Origin: Phallusia fumigata | Taxonomy: Eukaryota; Chordata; Ascidiacea; Phlebobranchia; Ascidiidae | Direction: 5' to 3' | Length of the DNA: 22,696 nucleotides | Assembly (NCBI GenBank): GCA_008931825.1 | Contig: QXVZ01009723.1 | Location: forward strand, 1-22,696 | Shown: piece after piece, positions 1-10,110 of the stretch | Position numbering within the stretch: the stretch's first letter is position 1 | Layout of the letters: the number at the start of each line of letters is the position of its first letter | Translations under genes and position numbers: made by a program | The notes under the pieces: generated by a model | The model's database searches: none | Seen by the model: only the letters and a program-made list of their open reading frames with translations | Told to the model about the DNA's origin: nothing

Positions 1-310
1 ATGTCTTTCTTCGAACTATTTTTAACAAACTTTTTTGCCTGTGCCTAGTTAAGTGTAGTTTTTTGTCCATAAATGTTGCAAGTTTCTGAAAAGCTGTCTA
101 TGGTTGAACAGAAATACAAAATAAGTTTATGTTTTTGCATCGAAACATGCTCAGGTTATCTCTTGCCAGTGAACAGGTGTACAACCTGACTCTAATCTGA
201 ATTACATGATTAAGGAAAGGGCTGACTTGTTCAATGTGACCTTTTTTCTTAAAATCTTGATTGTTTAAACTTATTTAAAGAACTTTAATTTTATCAATAA
301 TGTTTCACAG

Positions 311-1038
311 GAAAGTGACAGTGACTGCTTACCTCATGCCCCAGTTTGTCCATGCCTAAGTTTAGGCTTAATAGCTGGTGTTGATCCAAGTCGCAAAGAA
401 ATTATGGTTATCACTTCATTGTCAACTGATGTCCTTCAAAATGTCAATTGCATTATATGTGGAAATATTAGCATTCCTGAACCACTGTTGTTAGAACAGA
501 ACGCTGTAAGTGTCAATATTTTTATTCTCACATTTTTATCTCTAGTCAGTGAAATAATATGTACCTTAATTATGCTCAAAATAAGTCTACTGTCAAGACA
601 CCTGCCTCATGCAGTTCCGGATTTTTTTTGATTTACAAAATCCAAATTGTTTAGAGTTTCTAACATGTGTTGCACACGCTTCACCCATCAGGTTCCATAC
701 GGCCACTAAAGTTTTGTTCTCAGGGGCATACAAAAGGATTAAAATCCACATGATTGCAAGCTCAAGGTTTTTTTTCCATAGCGCTGTGTGGGACCAAAAC
801 AGAATTAAACTTGTTCCCACTGTTACACTGTGCTTGTTTTAAAACTGGACAATACTGGTTTAAAAGTAGCATGATTGCATTAAAACCTACCTAGTTGTAT
901 CCTTTATAACACTGCACATAATTTCAGATCAATGGGGAGATCCCATATACAACTAAAAGCTTTCCCTACACAACAATTGGTGCTGGAATGTTTCGGGTGC
1001 ACAGAAAATTCTCCAAACTTCCCACAGGACCAAAATAA
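311..1038 (+). CDS. NOL9: NOL9/Grc3-like polynucleotide 5'-kinase, last two coding exons (5' part outside window)
   Basis: Two exons are visible: 311-505 (65 codons, after a ...tttcacag acceptor, ending at a GTAAGT donor) and 928-1038 (after atttcag, stop TAA at 1036-1038). The phases agree (0/0). The encoded 101-residue tail contains a CPCLSLGLIAGVD stretch, then LQNVNCIICGNISIPEP, then EIPYTTKSFPY, and ends basic (VHRKFSKLPTGPK). The order and spacing match the C-terminus of the NOL9/Grc3 family: a Cys-rich 'G.GI..G.D' strand, 'VN.LL.G.I.IP', 'PY.TTDYNF', then a basic end. NOL9 is a nucleolar RNA 5'-kinase acting in ITS2 processing of pre-rRNA. The P-loop kinase domain would lie upstream of the window. 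Bases 1-310 look like the preceding intron and no exon could be supported there. Assignment is by remembered family motifs, so the family is likely but not certain. Confidence 0.75.
506..927 (+). other. Last intron of NOL9-like gene
   Basis: The intron begins GTAAGT and ends atttcag. Short open frames inside it on both strands show no family resemblance. No other feature is seen. Confidence 0.65.
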
Positions 1039-1039
1039 A
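1034..1039 (+). promoter_or_regulatory. AATAAA overlapping the NOL9 stop codon (possible poly(A) signal)
   Basis: The hexamer AATAAA contains the TAA stop at 1036-1038. A second AATAAA lies at 1398-1403 and is a more conventional candidate for 3' end formation of the + strand transcript. Confidence 0.4.
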
Positions 1040-1600
1040 ACCACAAAACTTCTTTTATTATAGCCGTATACTGCAGCTGCAAGGTGCCAGCTTGTGATAA
1101 ACTGTACACAAGTGGTAAGGTTCAACACAACTCACAACAAGAGTCAAGTTGGCGAATGTAAAACTAGATACAAGACAACAAGGACAAAATCCAGGGCGGC
1201 AGAAATACAACTTTTTTAAAGTGCAAGCAATATTTTCTAGAACCCAAGTTTGTTTTGCGCGGCATAGAAAGGCATTGCAAAGGGAGCGTAAGCTTCCAGT
1301 CAAATTATATGTTTAGTGTTGACAACAAGCTAAGGAGGTTATGACTACACAGACTGTGTGTGGTTTGCACACTTAATATAGTAGGAAAAAAGTAATCAAT
1401 AAATACTTTAACAGTAAAACCAAAGTAAGATAGCACATGGCCAATTGATCCAGGATACATAAATGCTTCATGGATCTGTTGACTATTCAAATGTCCAGGC
1501 ATACTGACATGTTCGTTTTAGGAGCATTGGTTGCTTGGGGGCCATGGTCAATCACGACACTTGATTGTGATAAGTCACCAGGCTCTTGTTTATGGAATTT
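1039..1600. other. Convergent 3' UTR region between NOL9 and TM9SF3
   Basis: The two genes face each other here, with stop codons 562 bases apart. Plus-strand AATAAA occurs at 1034-1039 and 1398-1403; minus-strand AATAAA occurs at 1054-1059. If the distal signals are used, the two 3' UTRs overlap in antisense for about 350 bases or more. No coding potential is recognised. Confidence 0.6.
1054..1059 (-). promoter_or_regulatory. Possible poly(A) signal of TM9SF3
   Basis: AATAAA on the minus strand, about 540 bases after the TM9SF3 stop. It lies just beyond the NOL9 stop codon, so its use would make the two transcripts overlap tail to tail. Confidence 0.35.
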
Positions 1601-4600
1601 TCAGTCAATCTTTACATAGGTGTAGATCTTATGTACAAACATGCTCGTCCCGAGAAATCCAAGAGAACCTTAAGAATGTAGAAAGGTAATGTTATATATG
1701 CATGAACTGTATTACATTTGGAAGTAACTGCAGGCAAAAATTTGCTATAATGTTGCCAACCTCATGTTACTCTATCTACTATTAAAAGACTTACCACACA
1801 TTAATCCAAGACCAATACTGAACACAGCCATATATCCAAAGTAGTAGGTTGTTTGAAACAAGCCATACATTCTGGAATAGAGAATCATAAATAAATACCA
1901 NAGGCATAAGTTCAGCGATATGCTCATCATCACTGATAATTTGAAACGCATTTGTTTTGACTGTTTTTTCCTCAATAACTTCAGGGTTACTTTCAACATC
2001 TTCAAATTCTTCATCACTGTCAGATTGAGTGACTTTCTCTTCCTTATGATTTTCCTTTGTTTCATTTTCAGGTTGCTCTTGTGAGTTATCAAATGTGAGT
2101 TTAGTACTGGGTTTTGGAGTAACAATTTCATGCACAATGTCAGGTTTTGTATCTTTGGTAATATGGTTGTTCAGACTAGTGTCAGTAAAAGGAATTTTTG
2201 CCAAAGTATTTATTTCAATGACAGCTGGAGTTTTTATTTCTTTGTTGAAATTGTTAAGACCGGTATCACTTGCACCGTGTTCCTCAACCACCATGTGTTC
2301 AGAATGATTACTATCATCTTGGGTGATTTTTTTCTCAGTAAAATTAGGTTGAATCTTTTCACATTCACTGTCAGAGCTGCTGAGTTGCAGGTCAACATCG
2401 TTTTCAGATTCACGTTTTAGTTTTGGTAGGGTAGTGGTAATATGTGATGTATTTTCTTCTTCCACACTGGTTGGTATTTTCTCGACAACATGCTTATTTT
2501 CAGGGCTTAATGGCATTTCTACTTTTGTTTGCACTCCTTTCTTGATGTGTGCTTTCTTCAGGGCATCAGTCTCACTGAAGGATGGAACGGATTCCTCTTC
2601 TTCAATCTACAACAGTATGTGAAGTTGACACATGAATTCAGATTGCTATGTCGCTAAGCATTTAACCTGTTACCTTTGGGAGTTTGTTTTTCAATCCTTC
2701 AATAAGAATGTAATGAGTTGCATCCTCTGAGCTTATTTTACTTGCTGCTATGCTGTTGGCTTCATACTCTTCACGCAAAGCAATCTCAGCCATTGATGCT
2801 GTACTCTGTGCTTCCATTTTCTTTTCCACTGCCCTGATTTTTTCAGTGAGATGGCGCTTTGCCAAAAGACCTAAACACAAGACTTGCTAATCAACGCAAG
2901 GCATATGTACATAAAATGACAATTAGTTTTTTTAAGACTACACTGTGTGTGGCTAAACAAAAAAATCAACNAAGACTTACCACACATTAATCCAAGACCA
3001 ATACTGAACACAGCCATATATCCAAAGTAGTAGGTTGTTTGAAACAAGCCATACATTCTGGAATAGAGAATCATAAATAAATACCAACCCAATCTGTGCA
3101 AAAATTCACTTTAGCTAAGTCACTTACTTTGTCTTAAAAAAGAAGTAATAAAATGAGTACATGTAAACATAAACTGCTGTGGAGCTAGCAGCAAGGAAGC
3201 TGGTCCACTGCCTGTAAGAAATGTACAATTGTAGGCACCGTTGACTGGCATTTTAATGACCACACTACACTGTCTTACCATCTATAGTCTTCAGCATTGA
3301 GCAGGAAGTAGGTACACACAATAGTCACACAGACTGTTACAATTGCCAGAATAACTAGTACTAGCAGTGTAAAGCCATACACATAATAAATTTTGTAAGC
3401 CCAGAAGGAGGTGAAGATGAAATACCTGCGACATAGAATATACATGATTTAAATTTTCAAATACACCCATTTTCGCACAACATGAGACCTAAACACCTAC
3501 ATTTCTATAAAAATTGATCCAAATGGAAGTATGCCACCCAGACAGGCAATAACTGAGGGTTCCATAAACCATCGTTTGCTTGGGATGGGCCTAGGTACGG
3601 CATTCACCCGACAAGGTGGGCTGGAGCCACCAGATATATTTCTCCCCAGTATCGTACCAATGAGACTCAAAGGCAGGATAACAAACAGAATGATACAAAG
3701 CATGGCAATCTGTGACACAATAGGATGTTTGACTGATTGAAATAGGTATGTAACATAGTTTATCATACCATGGTGCCAAATGGAATGGCTCTGGAGGCAT
3801 GATAGTACATTGCAATGAAGTTAACGAAGAACGCAGTGCTGGAAATGAGTCCAGGAATAAGCAGGGCGCTCACGACCATCTCCTTGATCCATGCTCGACC
3901 TTTACATTATTTTTAAGGTTTAAAATCATGTTTTGGCAAACTAACTATTCAAGATAGGACAATGCTTTTACCTCCCATACGTGCATACAAGGCGCCGCCA
4001 ACATATCCATTGATGGGTGATATCGCAGCAAAAACAAACACAGCAGTGCTTACCACTGTTCCACGCCTTGAAAAAGTACATAGTTGCCATCAAATATTAA
4101 ACCAGTTTAACCTTGGGCACTTCACTAAAACTACTTTGCTGTTACGCTGTCCTTTTTTAGCTTACTTTGCAGTGTTTGAAAATTGCAACTCACTCAGTGT
4201 AGAGATCCCCAACCATCACAATGAGGACAACAGCAAGAGCAGCAGAAAGCACATGTGCGCCAGAACCAACCAACGCAGAGAAAAGCAGAGGGTGTGGCGC
4301 TGGCCGAAAAACGTCACCATGGATTTGTTTCCACCCATATTCATCACCAAGATCTCGTTCCTAGGTACACAAAGACTTACTAGCATGGAAATATTTGTAA
4401 CAATTTTACAACCTCTTGTTATCAACATTAAAAAACCTGTACAACAACATTTTATTAAGAATAGATAGGTCACACCAACACTAACAGTTTTGAGCTGGTG
4501 TAAGTTTATAGCCATGCAAATTTTGCCCCAGGCTATTTGGTTGCGTTCAGACTACACACTTTGTGAATTCTTATGACAAAACACCAACCATATCATCTAA

Positions 4601-6541
4601 ATCATCATCTTTGCTGTATCGTGCATAATCTTTCCTCAGCGTCCTCATAAGAATCATCGAAACCAATCCGACAAGAAAGATGACCATCATAAATGAATTG
4701 AAAATTGAAAACCAATGTATCTAGGAAGGAGACGGGTACAGATTGTATAACAAGACACACACTTATATACCAGGTAATAGAATGGAACCAAACTTACTCT
4801 GTGCTGAAAGAAACTTGGATCAAGATACTTTTCATAGCGATCTCTGAATTCAATGCTGGATTCTTTCCAAACAACCTGAAACAACAATAGGCAGGATATT
4901 TGCATTCTGTAGGGAATTTTTTTCTTGAGGCAATTCTGATTTCTTTGATAAACATTTCTATTAGCATAGGAGAGAAGTGGGTGGAAGAAAGAGAGCTAAT
5001 AGTGTTAAAAGAAATTTTAAACTTTTTTGCAAACTCCCCTCCCTTCTACCACTGACCAAAAGGGTTCTTATAAACCTCAAACCAGGGGTTTCCAACTCAA
5101 ACATGTTGACATGGCAATTTTTATTTTATACCTTATTCCTGTGCCAACAATGGTGAACTATATTTAACCAGCATTACACATGAACATTACTACCGTTACC
5201 CCAGTAATCAAGTACACAGACAAAACCAGAAAACAATTTTAGCATGTGAATTTGCTATAATGTCAATGCCACCAGTTGACCTCGTGCATAGCACATGTTG
5301 GACACTTCTGACTGAAACAGTCACATGGCACAGTTTTACATCACTTCAACTTACCTCATATGTCAGTTGGATTTTCATGTTAGGCTCCAGCTTAACTTTC
5401 TTTTCACTTGTCAAATTGATGTCGACAATTTGATCAGAATTGTATCCAATTTCCAGCTTCTTATGTGTCCACATGTAAAAGTCCTCACCATTTTCATCAG
5501 CTTCACCAACAATCCCTGAATTGGAAAGCAAGTCATTTATACTCAAATCATAAAAATATCAGAAGCGTTAGTTGAGTTGAGTTTATTTTGCTTGGTGAAA
5601 AAAATCATGGCAATCCAATGGCACTAAAACAATCACTCGAAAAAAACAAGCCGAAAAATAAAAAATGGAGAGGACAATCAGTGGATTAAGGTAGATTGCA
5701 CTGTAGTCACATCGTCAATACAGGGCATTACGCAACTGGGGCTCACAATAGAGTGAGTTTTGGAGCATTGTAAGTTCTTAAAATTTACAAAAATACAAAA
5801 TATCTATCATTTTGATACAAAGTCATACCCCAGATAGGAAGATCATCCATGTACATCTGATACCAGTAGTGATTTTTCACAGCATACACAAATGACTCAA
5901 ACTTCTTTTGATCTAGCTCAATTGTGCAGTATTGCGTCAATCCAACATTTTCTAAAACAGGCAGAAACTTCATTTTTTAAAACAGGGCAAGCTTAAATCA
6001 AGTACAGCACATTATTAACTAACATAATATATACAAGGTACCACTGGTGACAATAAACTGAAGATTACCTACGCCTATTCCACAATTTATTGAATGTCAG
6101 GCAAAGGTGAATAAAAAGCCACACCAACCTTTATATTTAATATCCAGTCCACTGTGCTTAAGCTCAACACCTTGCAAGGCATCTCCCAAGTTTTCATGGT
6201 GGCGATCAATTTTTGAAACTTTGGATCCTTGGCAAAACGGTAATCTGTAAAAAACATCATTTGTAACAAAGGAGGCAAAACAATAAATAGTAACATATTT
6301 ATACTATTCATACCTAAAATATTCATAAGTTTCCTGTCTATTATGATATGGTCCAACAGTATTCATCCATAGAAGTACATCCTCCCCATCAATGTACTAC
6401 AACATACAACAGGTTTGTTACTTTTCTTTAAGACAAACACTTGTTTCAGGGTATACTTACGGTGTGACTGTCTTCATCTGCAAGAGCAAGGTTGTGGAAC
6501 AGCAAGAAATTACAAAGTGTTAGTAATACCAGTATTTGCAT
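1601..6541 (-). CDS. TM9SF3: Transmembrane 9 superfamily member 3 (nonaspanin), 15 exons
   Basis: Exons in order of translation: 6461-6541, 6314-6396, 6129-6244, 5829-5951, 5355-5515, 4798-4875, 4589-4720, 4194-4360, 3972-4066, 3769-3899, 3501-3709, 3279-3425, 3128-3211, 2981-3057 (a second copy lies at 1795-1871), 1601-1668. All phases join, giving 583 aa, close to the usual length of about 589. Residues 1-21 form a signal peptide ending LALA. The lumenal domain carries [33 protein letters not shown] and [14 protein letters not shown], which single out TM9SF3 among family members. From about residue 215 come nine hydrophobic spans, including [19 protein letters not shown] and [18 protein letters not shown]. 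The protein ends YTYVKID, the KXD/E COPI-binding, Golgi-retention type of tail. It is an endomembrane/Golgi protein. The 3' part is split by a foreign segment bounded by gaps (1902-2970). Confidence 0.97.
1786..1900. repeat. 115-base exact direct repeat, copy 1 (TM9SF3 exon 14, downstream contig)
   Basis: Identical to 2972-3086. It contains TM9SF3 exon 14 (1795-1871, minus strand; starts [15 protein letters not shown]) with its donor and acceptor. It ends exactly at the n of 1901. This copy is contiguous with the last exon (1601-1668), so it belongs to the contig carrying the gene's 3' end. Confidence 0.95.
1902..2870 (-). CDS. ERCC5: ERCC5/XPG acidic spacer exons, partial, on the misplaced contig
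   Basis: Two exons are seen in order: 2674-2870 (donor GTAACA) and 1902-2606 (acceptor ttgtag, running into the n). They join in phase 0. The first encodes [19 protein letters not shown] and [18 protein letters not shown], the latter matching the conserved 'SEDTSHYILIKG' element of animal XPG. The second is a long acidic, Ser/Glu/Asp-rich, low-complexity exon ending [13 protein letters not shown], which matches the 'ISDEELQAEFP' element just before the XPG I-domain. In XPG this spacer contacts TFIIH and RPA (family knowledge). The end is identical to the ERCC5 exon cut off at 22662-22696, so this is the continuation of that gene. The long open frame reading past 1902 into TM9SF3 sequence is an artefact of the junction. 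Confidence 0.93.
1902..2970. other. Misplaced contig from ERCC5, bounded by n on both sides
   Basis: The segment lies between n at 1901 and n at 2971 and interrupts the TM9SF3 exon 14 / intron region. Its first 30 bases (1902-1931) are identical to 22667-22696, the last bases of the window, where ERCC5 leaves the edge. Its coding content is ERCC5, not TM9SF3. The flanking TM9SF3 sequence overlaps itself by 115 bases, so nothing of TM9SF3 is missing. An assembly placement error explains all of this more simply than a real insertion. Confidence 0.9.
2972..3086. repeat. 115-base exact direct repeat, copy 2 (TM9SF3 exon 14, upstream contig)
   Basis: Identical to 1786-1900 and starting right after the n at 2971. 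It carries exon 14 at 2981-3057 and continues uninterrupted into the intron before it and exon 13 (3128-3211). It is the overlapping end of the contig carrying exons 1-13. Confidence 0.95.
4876..5354 (-). other. TM9SF3 intron 5
   Basis: An AT-rich intron of 479 bases between exons 5 and 6, with GTAAGT donor and ttcag acceptor. No nested gene or clear repeat is seen. Confidence 0.85.
5516..5828 (-). other. TM9SF3 intron 4
   Basis: An intron of 313 bases (GTATGA...ttcag), AT-rich, with no other feature seen. Confidence 0.85.
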
Positions 6542-6552
6542 TTTGATGACCT
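6542..6552 (-). promoter_or_regulatory. Possible 3' splice site (trans- or cis-) just before the TM9SF3 start codon
   Basis: On the minus strand the sequence aaaatatag|gtcatcaaa precedes the ATG, putting an AG only 9 bases upstream of the start. Ascidians add a spliced leader to many mRNAs at such sites. It could equally be the end of a 5' UTR intron, or chance. Confidence 0.3.
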
Positions 6553-7597
6553 ATATTTTAGTTCATAATTGATAAAACTTCTGAAAGACAAATCAAATCA
6601 CTAAATGTTACTTAATGGCCCTACTAATAGCACAAATGTATTTTAGTCTAAGGTCCAACTTTGTGAAACACCTCCAAAAATTCAAAGTTTAAACTGTTGA
6701 GCAAACTTATACGATTGAAGGTTGTTCAAACTATGCTGTCTTGTAAAATGCTACATTGATGACATCTGACATGCATTTCAAAATTTTTTCAAGACAAAAC
6801 ATTTGCAGATAGGGTTTTTAATATTTTTGATTGGTGCAATACATCAGATCAAAAAGCAAACATAAAAACTAGCTATTGGTTGCTAGAATCAGCTTCAAAT
6901 TAACGCATTTCTTCAGTCCATAAAACCTAATGAGCCTCCTGATAGCCTATCACCAAGTTCAGCAGATGCGTTCACAGGTGCTTTGAACCTGTCCATTATA
7001 CTTATGTATATCATTGATGTCAAATGTCAGACTACAGAATTACCTTACAATACAGAAGTCTACAACAATTAAAACCCTGTAACTGCAGATTAGACTACAA
7101 AAGCGCCGAATTTCTTTTTCACAAACTCATTAAAAACTGCGGGCAAAATTTAGTCAGTAAACATAAACGTAAAATGATATTACAAGCCGCCACGTCACGA
7201 AACAAGCTAAAAAATCACAACGCACATCATCTGCAAATCTGTTTGAGAAGGTATCGGTGTAACGTCATCAGATAGATGTCGCTACAGTGCGTATTTTTTA
7301 CTTCTGTCCGTAATGTCATATTTTTTGTTTCCTTTCAAACACAAAGTAATGATAACAAATTTCACATAGGCTGCTAAGAAAAATTCCGTTGCATTTGAAA
7401 TACACGTTACGTAATAATATAACTTCATACTCTTGTCATTTTACAAAGGCCGGTTGCCTGTTTCTTAAACCAGGGGGTATAAAAAACTTTGCTTAAAAGT
7501 AAAAGTTACTTCGTTCTCTGGAATGTCTGACGCTGCATCGACTTGTAAACAAATAATCAAATAAACACGTAGGGCAGATGTACAAACTTTAAAAATA
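6553..7597. other. Intergenic region upstream of TM9SF3
   Basis: About 1 kb between the TM9SF3 start and the phospholipase poly(A) signal, both genes on the minus strand. It must contain the TM9SF3 promoter, but no TATA box or other motif could be supported. No gene is recognised; short open frames here resemble nothing. Confidence 0.6.
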
Positions 7598-7603
7598 TTT
7601 ATT
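7598..7603 (-). promoter_or_regulatory. Poly(A) signal of the phospholipase A2 gene
   Basis: AATAAA on the minus strand starts only 10 bases after the TGA stop (7614-7616), implying a 3' UTR of a few tens of bases. Confidence 0.7.
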
Positions 7604-7613
7604 TGAACAAAAC

Positions 7614-8423
7614 TCAATAATAACACATGCCAAGCCCGTGGATGTTTTTGTACCCTCCGTTGTAATGCCAATCGTGTTTCACAAAGCAATTTGCAGCAAC
7701 CTGGTCGCACCGACACAAATCTCTTTTCCAACCTGTTTTATTAACTAAAAACAAAAAGTATTTCAATTGCAACTAACTTCTATTTGTTTTTTTCTGTTCA
7801 TACCGCATTTTATCTTTCCGTAATTACAAGAATACTTGTAGTATGCAAAATAAGCCGTCCAAGGCGATAAATCGTATTTTCGTTGTAGATCAGAGTAGCA
7901 TTGGTCATGGTCGTAGCAACACCTGTAAAATGTGTAAAAATACGGTCCCATTACGTAGTACAGATGAATGGCAGTTTTACTTTGCACCTGTCCACTGGAT
8001 CGACCGGATATCCGTCTCCACCATAGCCACAATAGCAACCATAGTCGTTGTAAATTGTGTAAGCCCAGTGCGGTAAGAATCCTCTCACACGGTGTGCGCA
8101 TTGAACTAATTTGCCAAACTGCCATACGTTTCTTCTCCTTCTAGACAGCAATTTCTGCAGGAAATTGATATATATGACTTCAAGTCTATAGCAATCAGAG
8201 TCATAGCAATCAGTTGCGCAAATTTTAGTCATTTTAGTGTACGTGAATATATTGAACAAAAACTTCAATATCTTCAATTTTAGCGTAATAGACTAGTAAG
8301 TTTCCTATTCAATCAGAAAGTATTTCTTCGATTATCATTCCACTCCGATTTTCTACCTCTTACCTCGCCTGTACATAAAAGACAGCATGTTAAAAGTATC
8401 ATCATAGTCATGTAGAACCGCAT
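7614..8423 (-). CDS. Secreted phospholipase A2, group I-like, 4 exons
   Basis: Exons in order: 8364-8423, 7988-8154, 7804-7922, 7614-7732, with phases 0/2/1, giving 154 aa. Exon 1 is a hydrophobic signal peptide ([15 protein letters not shown]). Next comes a short propeptide with a tetrabasic RRRR at residues 25-28, so the mature enzyme probably begins at N29 ([11 protein letters not shown]). The calcium loop YGCYCGYGG spans residues 58-66, the active site is CCYDHDQCY with H81-D82, and the third catalytic Asp is D125 in [12 protein letters not shown] Cys at mature position 11 is the group I (pancreatic-type) mark. The enzyme hydrolyses the sn-2 ester of phospholipids outside the cell, using calcium. 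All catalytic residues are intact. A digestive or secretory role is inference from the family. Confidence 0.95.
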
Positions 8424-9990
8424 GATACGAGGGAATCCTTAGCACTGAGACGGTCACCAGACTAATCACGTTCTACCTCGAGTGGCAATGAGACAATGGT
8501 TTTTTTACAACCATAAAAGGGACTCCCCACATGTCGTTTTGCTGCCAATAGATCACAGTGATTTCAGTCCCCACTTGATTTTACCCCAAGCTAAGTGCAC
8601 CATTGTTGCGTGCACTTAACCAGCTACTTCTGTCACATTAATTTTTTGAGTATCACCAAGATAAGTTGCGTTGTATTGCGAATCACACTACAAACGTTTA
8701 TTGAAAATGTATCGAGTTGACTAACGCAAAATCGTTTATATTTAGCTTACAACAAAGCATTTTCAATAGCCCATGTCAAAAACTTAAGCAACGTCGCTGA
8801 TTGGTTTTTTTGTTGCCATGTCAACCTGTTATTCGGGATCCAAAATTTGTTCCGTTTTTTTTCGCGTGTTTTTTGTTCAAAGGACGAATCGAAAAATGTT
8901 GGTCATTGCACTACTGATTTCCTTTTACTCAATAATGTTCCTATTTCCGTACTTGCATGACTTGTTTCACACGACACACAGCGAAAGCAACAGGCCTACG
9001 TACGTGTTCTAAACAATAACATGTCACTTTTATGACGTGGCTAGTTTAGCAAGTGCATACACAATGTCATGACTGCAAGCAATGAAAGTCACTATGATTG
9101 CAACTACAAAGTAACAATAAAAACAAATGGTTCATGCATGGAGTGTTACACAAACGTTTATACAGTAGGGTGTCTCTCTTTCAATTTTATTTCTATGTAG
9201 ACTTCGCTAGAACAAATAAAATCGTCATAATCTGCATGGTAATCACCATGGCAGTGTTTCCCAACCGCGGCTGCTGGGGTGGCGATTGCAGGTCTCAGGG
9301 TGCGGAATCCAATATGCTAGATTTTTTTTAACAAGTTGAGTATGACGATACGGTAAATAATTGTACAAATTTTTGTGTTTTTTCACTTGCATAATGAAAT
9401 CCTCATATGAAACTAGGTCCATCTTGCAAGTTTCAGAATCCTGACAACACGCGACGGTCTAGCGCAACGAGCGCGAATTTATCGCTCCTTGGGCACTGCA
9501 AGCGTACCGCGCGACAAGCGCAGCATACCAGCCTTAATGCTTAAAAAACAGGTATGACGGCAAATAGTGCTTGCAAGAAAATCTGACTTGACTGATGTTC
9601 GCTTTCTTAAAATGCAAAATGACGGTTTACTTTATAATAATTCTTTTTGTAATTGTCTGTAATTAAGCTACTGTGGGTGCCGCGTTTCACAGGCCTCTGC
9701 AAAAGGCGCCGCTTAACAAAAGAGTAGGGACGAACCATTGCACTAAACGGGTATGGGATCCCGGGATATCATGTTGTTTTAATCAAGCGGGGGGGTGGTG
9801 CGTGCAAACAAAAACTGATGATCAGAGTTTAACTCCAATGGGAGAAATGTGTTGGCTCTTCCGTAATGTCGACAACCGGCGCGTTGACTTGTTTCTTGTG
9901 GGGGTTTCCCGATGACGGCCATTTCCATTTCTCGATTAGCACGCGTCCAACGTTAGGTAGGATGACATGGTAAAATTTACTTCAAAAATA
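8424..9990. other. Intergenic region between the divergent phospholipase and AOX genes
   Basis: About 1.6 kb without a supported gene. A 64-codon open frame at 8818-9012 has one hydrophobic stretch but matches no family I know. From about 9250 the base composition becomes more GC-rich, with transposon-like motifs. No clear promoter for the phospholipase could be named. Confidence 0.55.
9252..9305 (+). mobile_element. Possible hAT-type transposon end
   Basis: CAGTGTTTCCCAACC at 9252-9266, followed by a GC-rich stretch (GCTGCTGGGGTGG), resembles the CAGNG-TTCTCAACC type of terminal repeat of hAT DNA transposons. No matching opposite terminus, target-site duplication or transposase was found. 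The GGGTGCCGCG at about 9675 could belong to the same relic. Confidence 0.3.
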
Positions 9991-10110
9991 CAGACTGTCG
10001 TAACAGCTACTGCTGTTACTTTATCAACAGCGACGTTACAGTTTGATGATGCAACAGTCTGAAACGGTTTGACGTCACCGCTCGTGACGTAACATAACGT
10101 TGAGTATAAA
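9991..10110 (+). promoter_or_regulatory. Probable AOX promoter: nested inverted repeat, two CRE-type sites, TATA box
   Basis: TATAAA lies at 10105-10110. Upstream are the palindrome TGACGTCA (10070-10077) and TGACGTAA (10085-10092), consensus and near-consensus CREB/ATF sites. Before them is a perfect hairpin (GTAACAGC, 10000-10007, with GCTGTTAC, 10012-10019) inside wider arms CAGACTGT (9991-9998) and ACAGTCTG (10054-10061). The TATA box is 340 bases upstream of the AOX ATG, on the right strand. Stress- or cAMP-responsive control is inference from the motifs. Confidence 0.55.

Noticed and set aside
1791..2534. A 247-codon minus-strand open frame joining acidic sequence to a TM9SF3-like hydrophobic end
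   Set aside because: It reads across the n at 1901 and fuses ERCC5 spacer sequence to the wrong frame of TM9SF3 exon 14 and intron. The junction is an assembly product.
8818..9012. 64-codon + strand open frame with a hydrophobic segment
   Set aside because: No homology recognised, no partner exon before AOX, and of a length expected by chance; left as unassigned.
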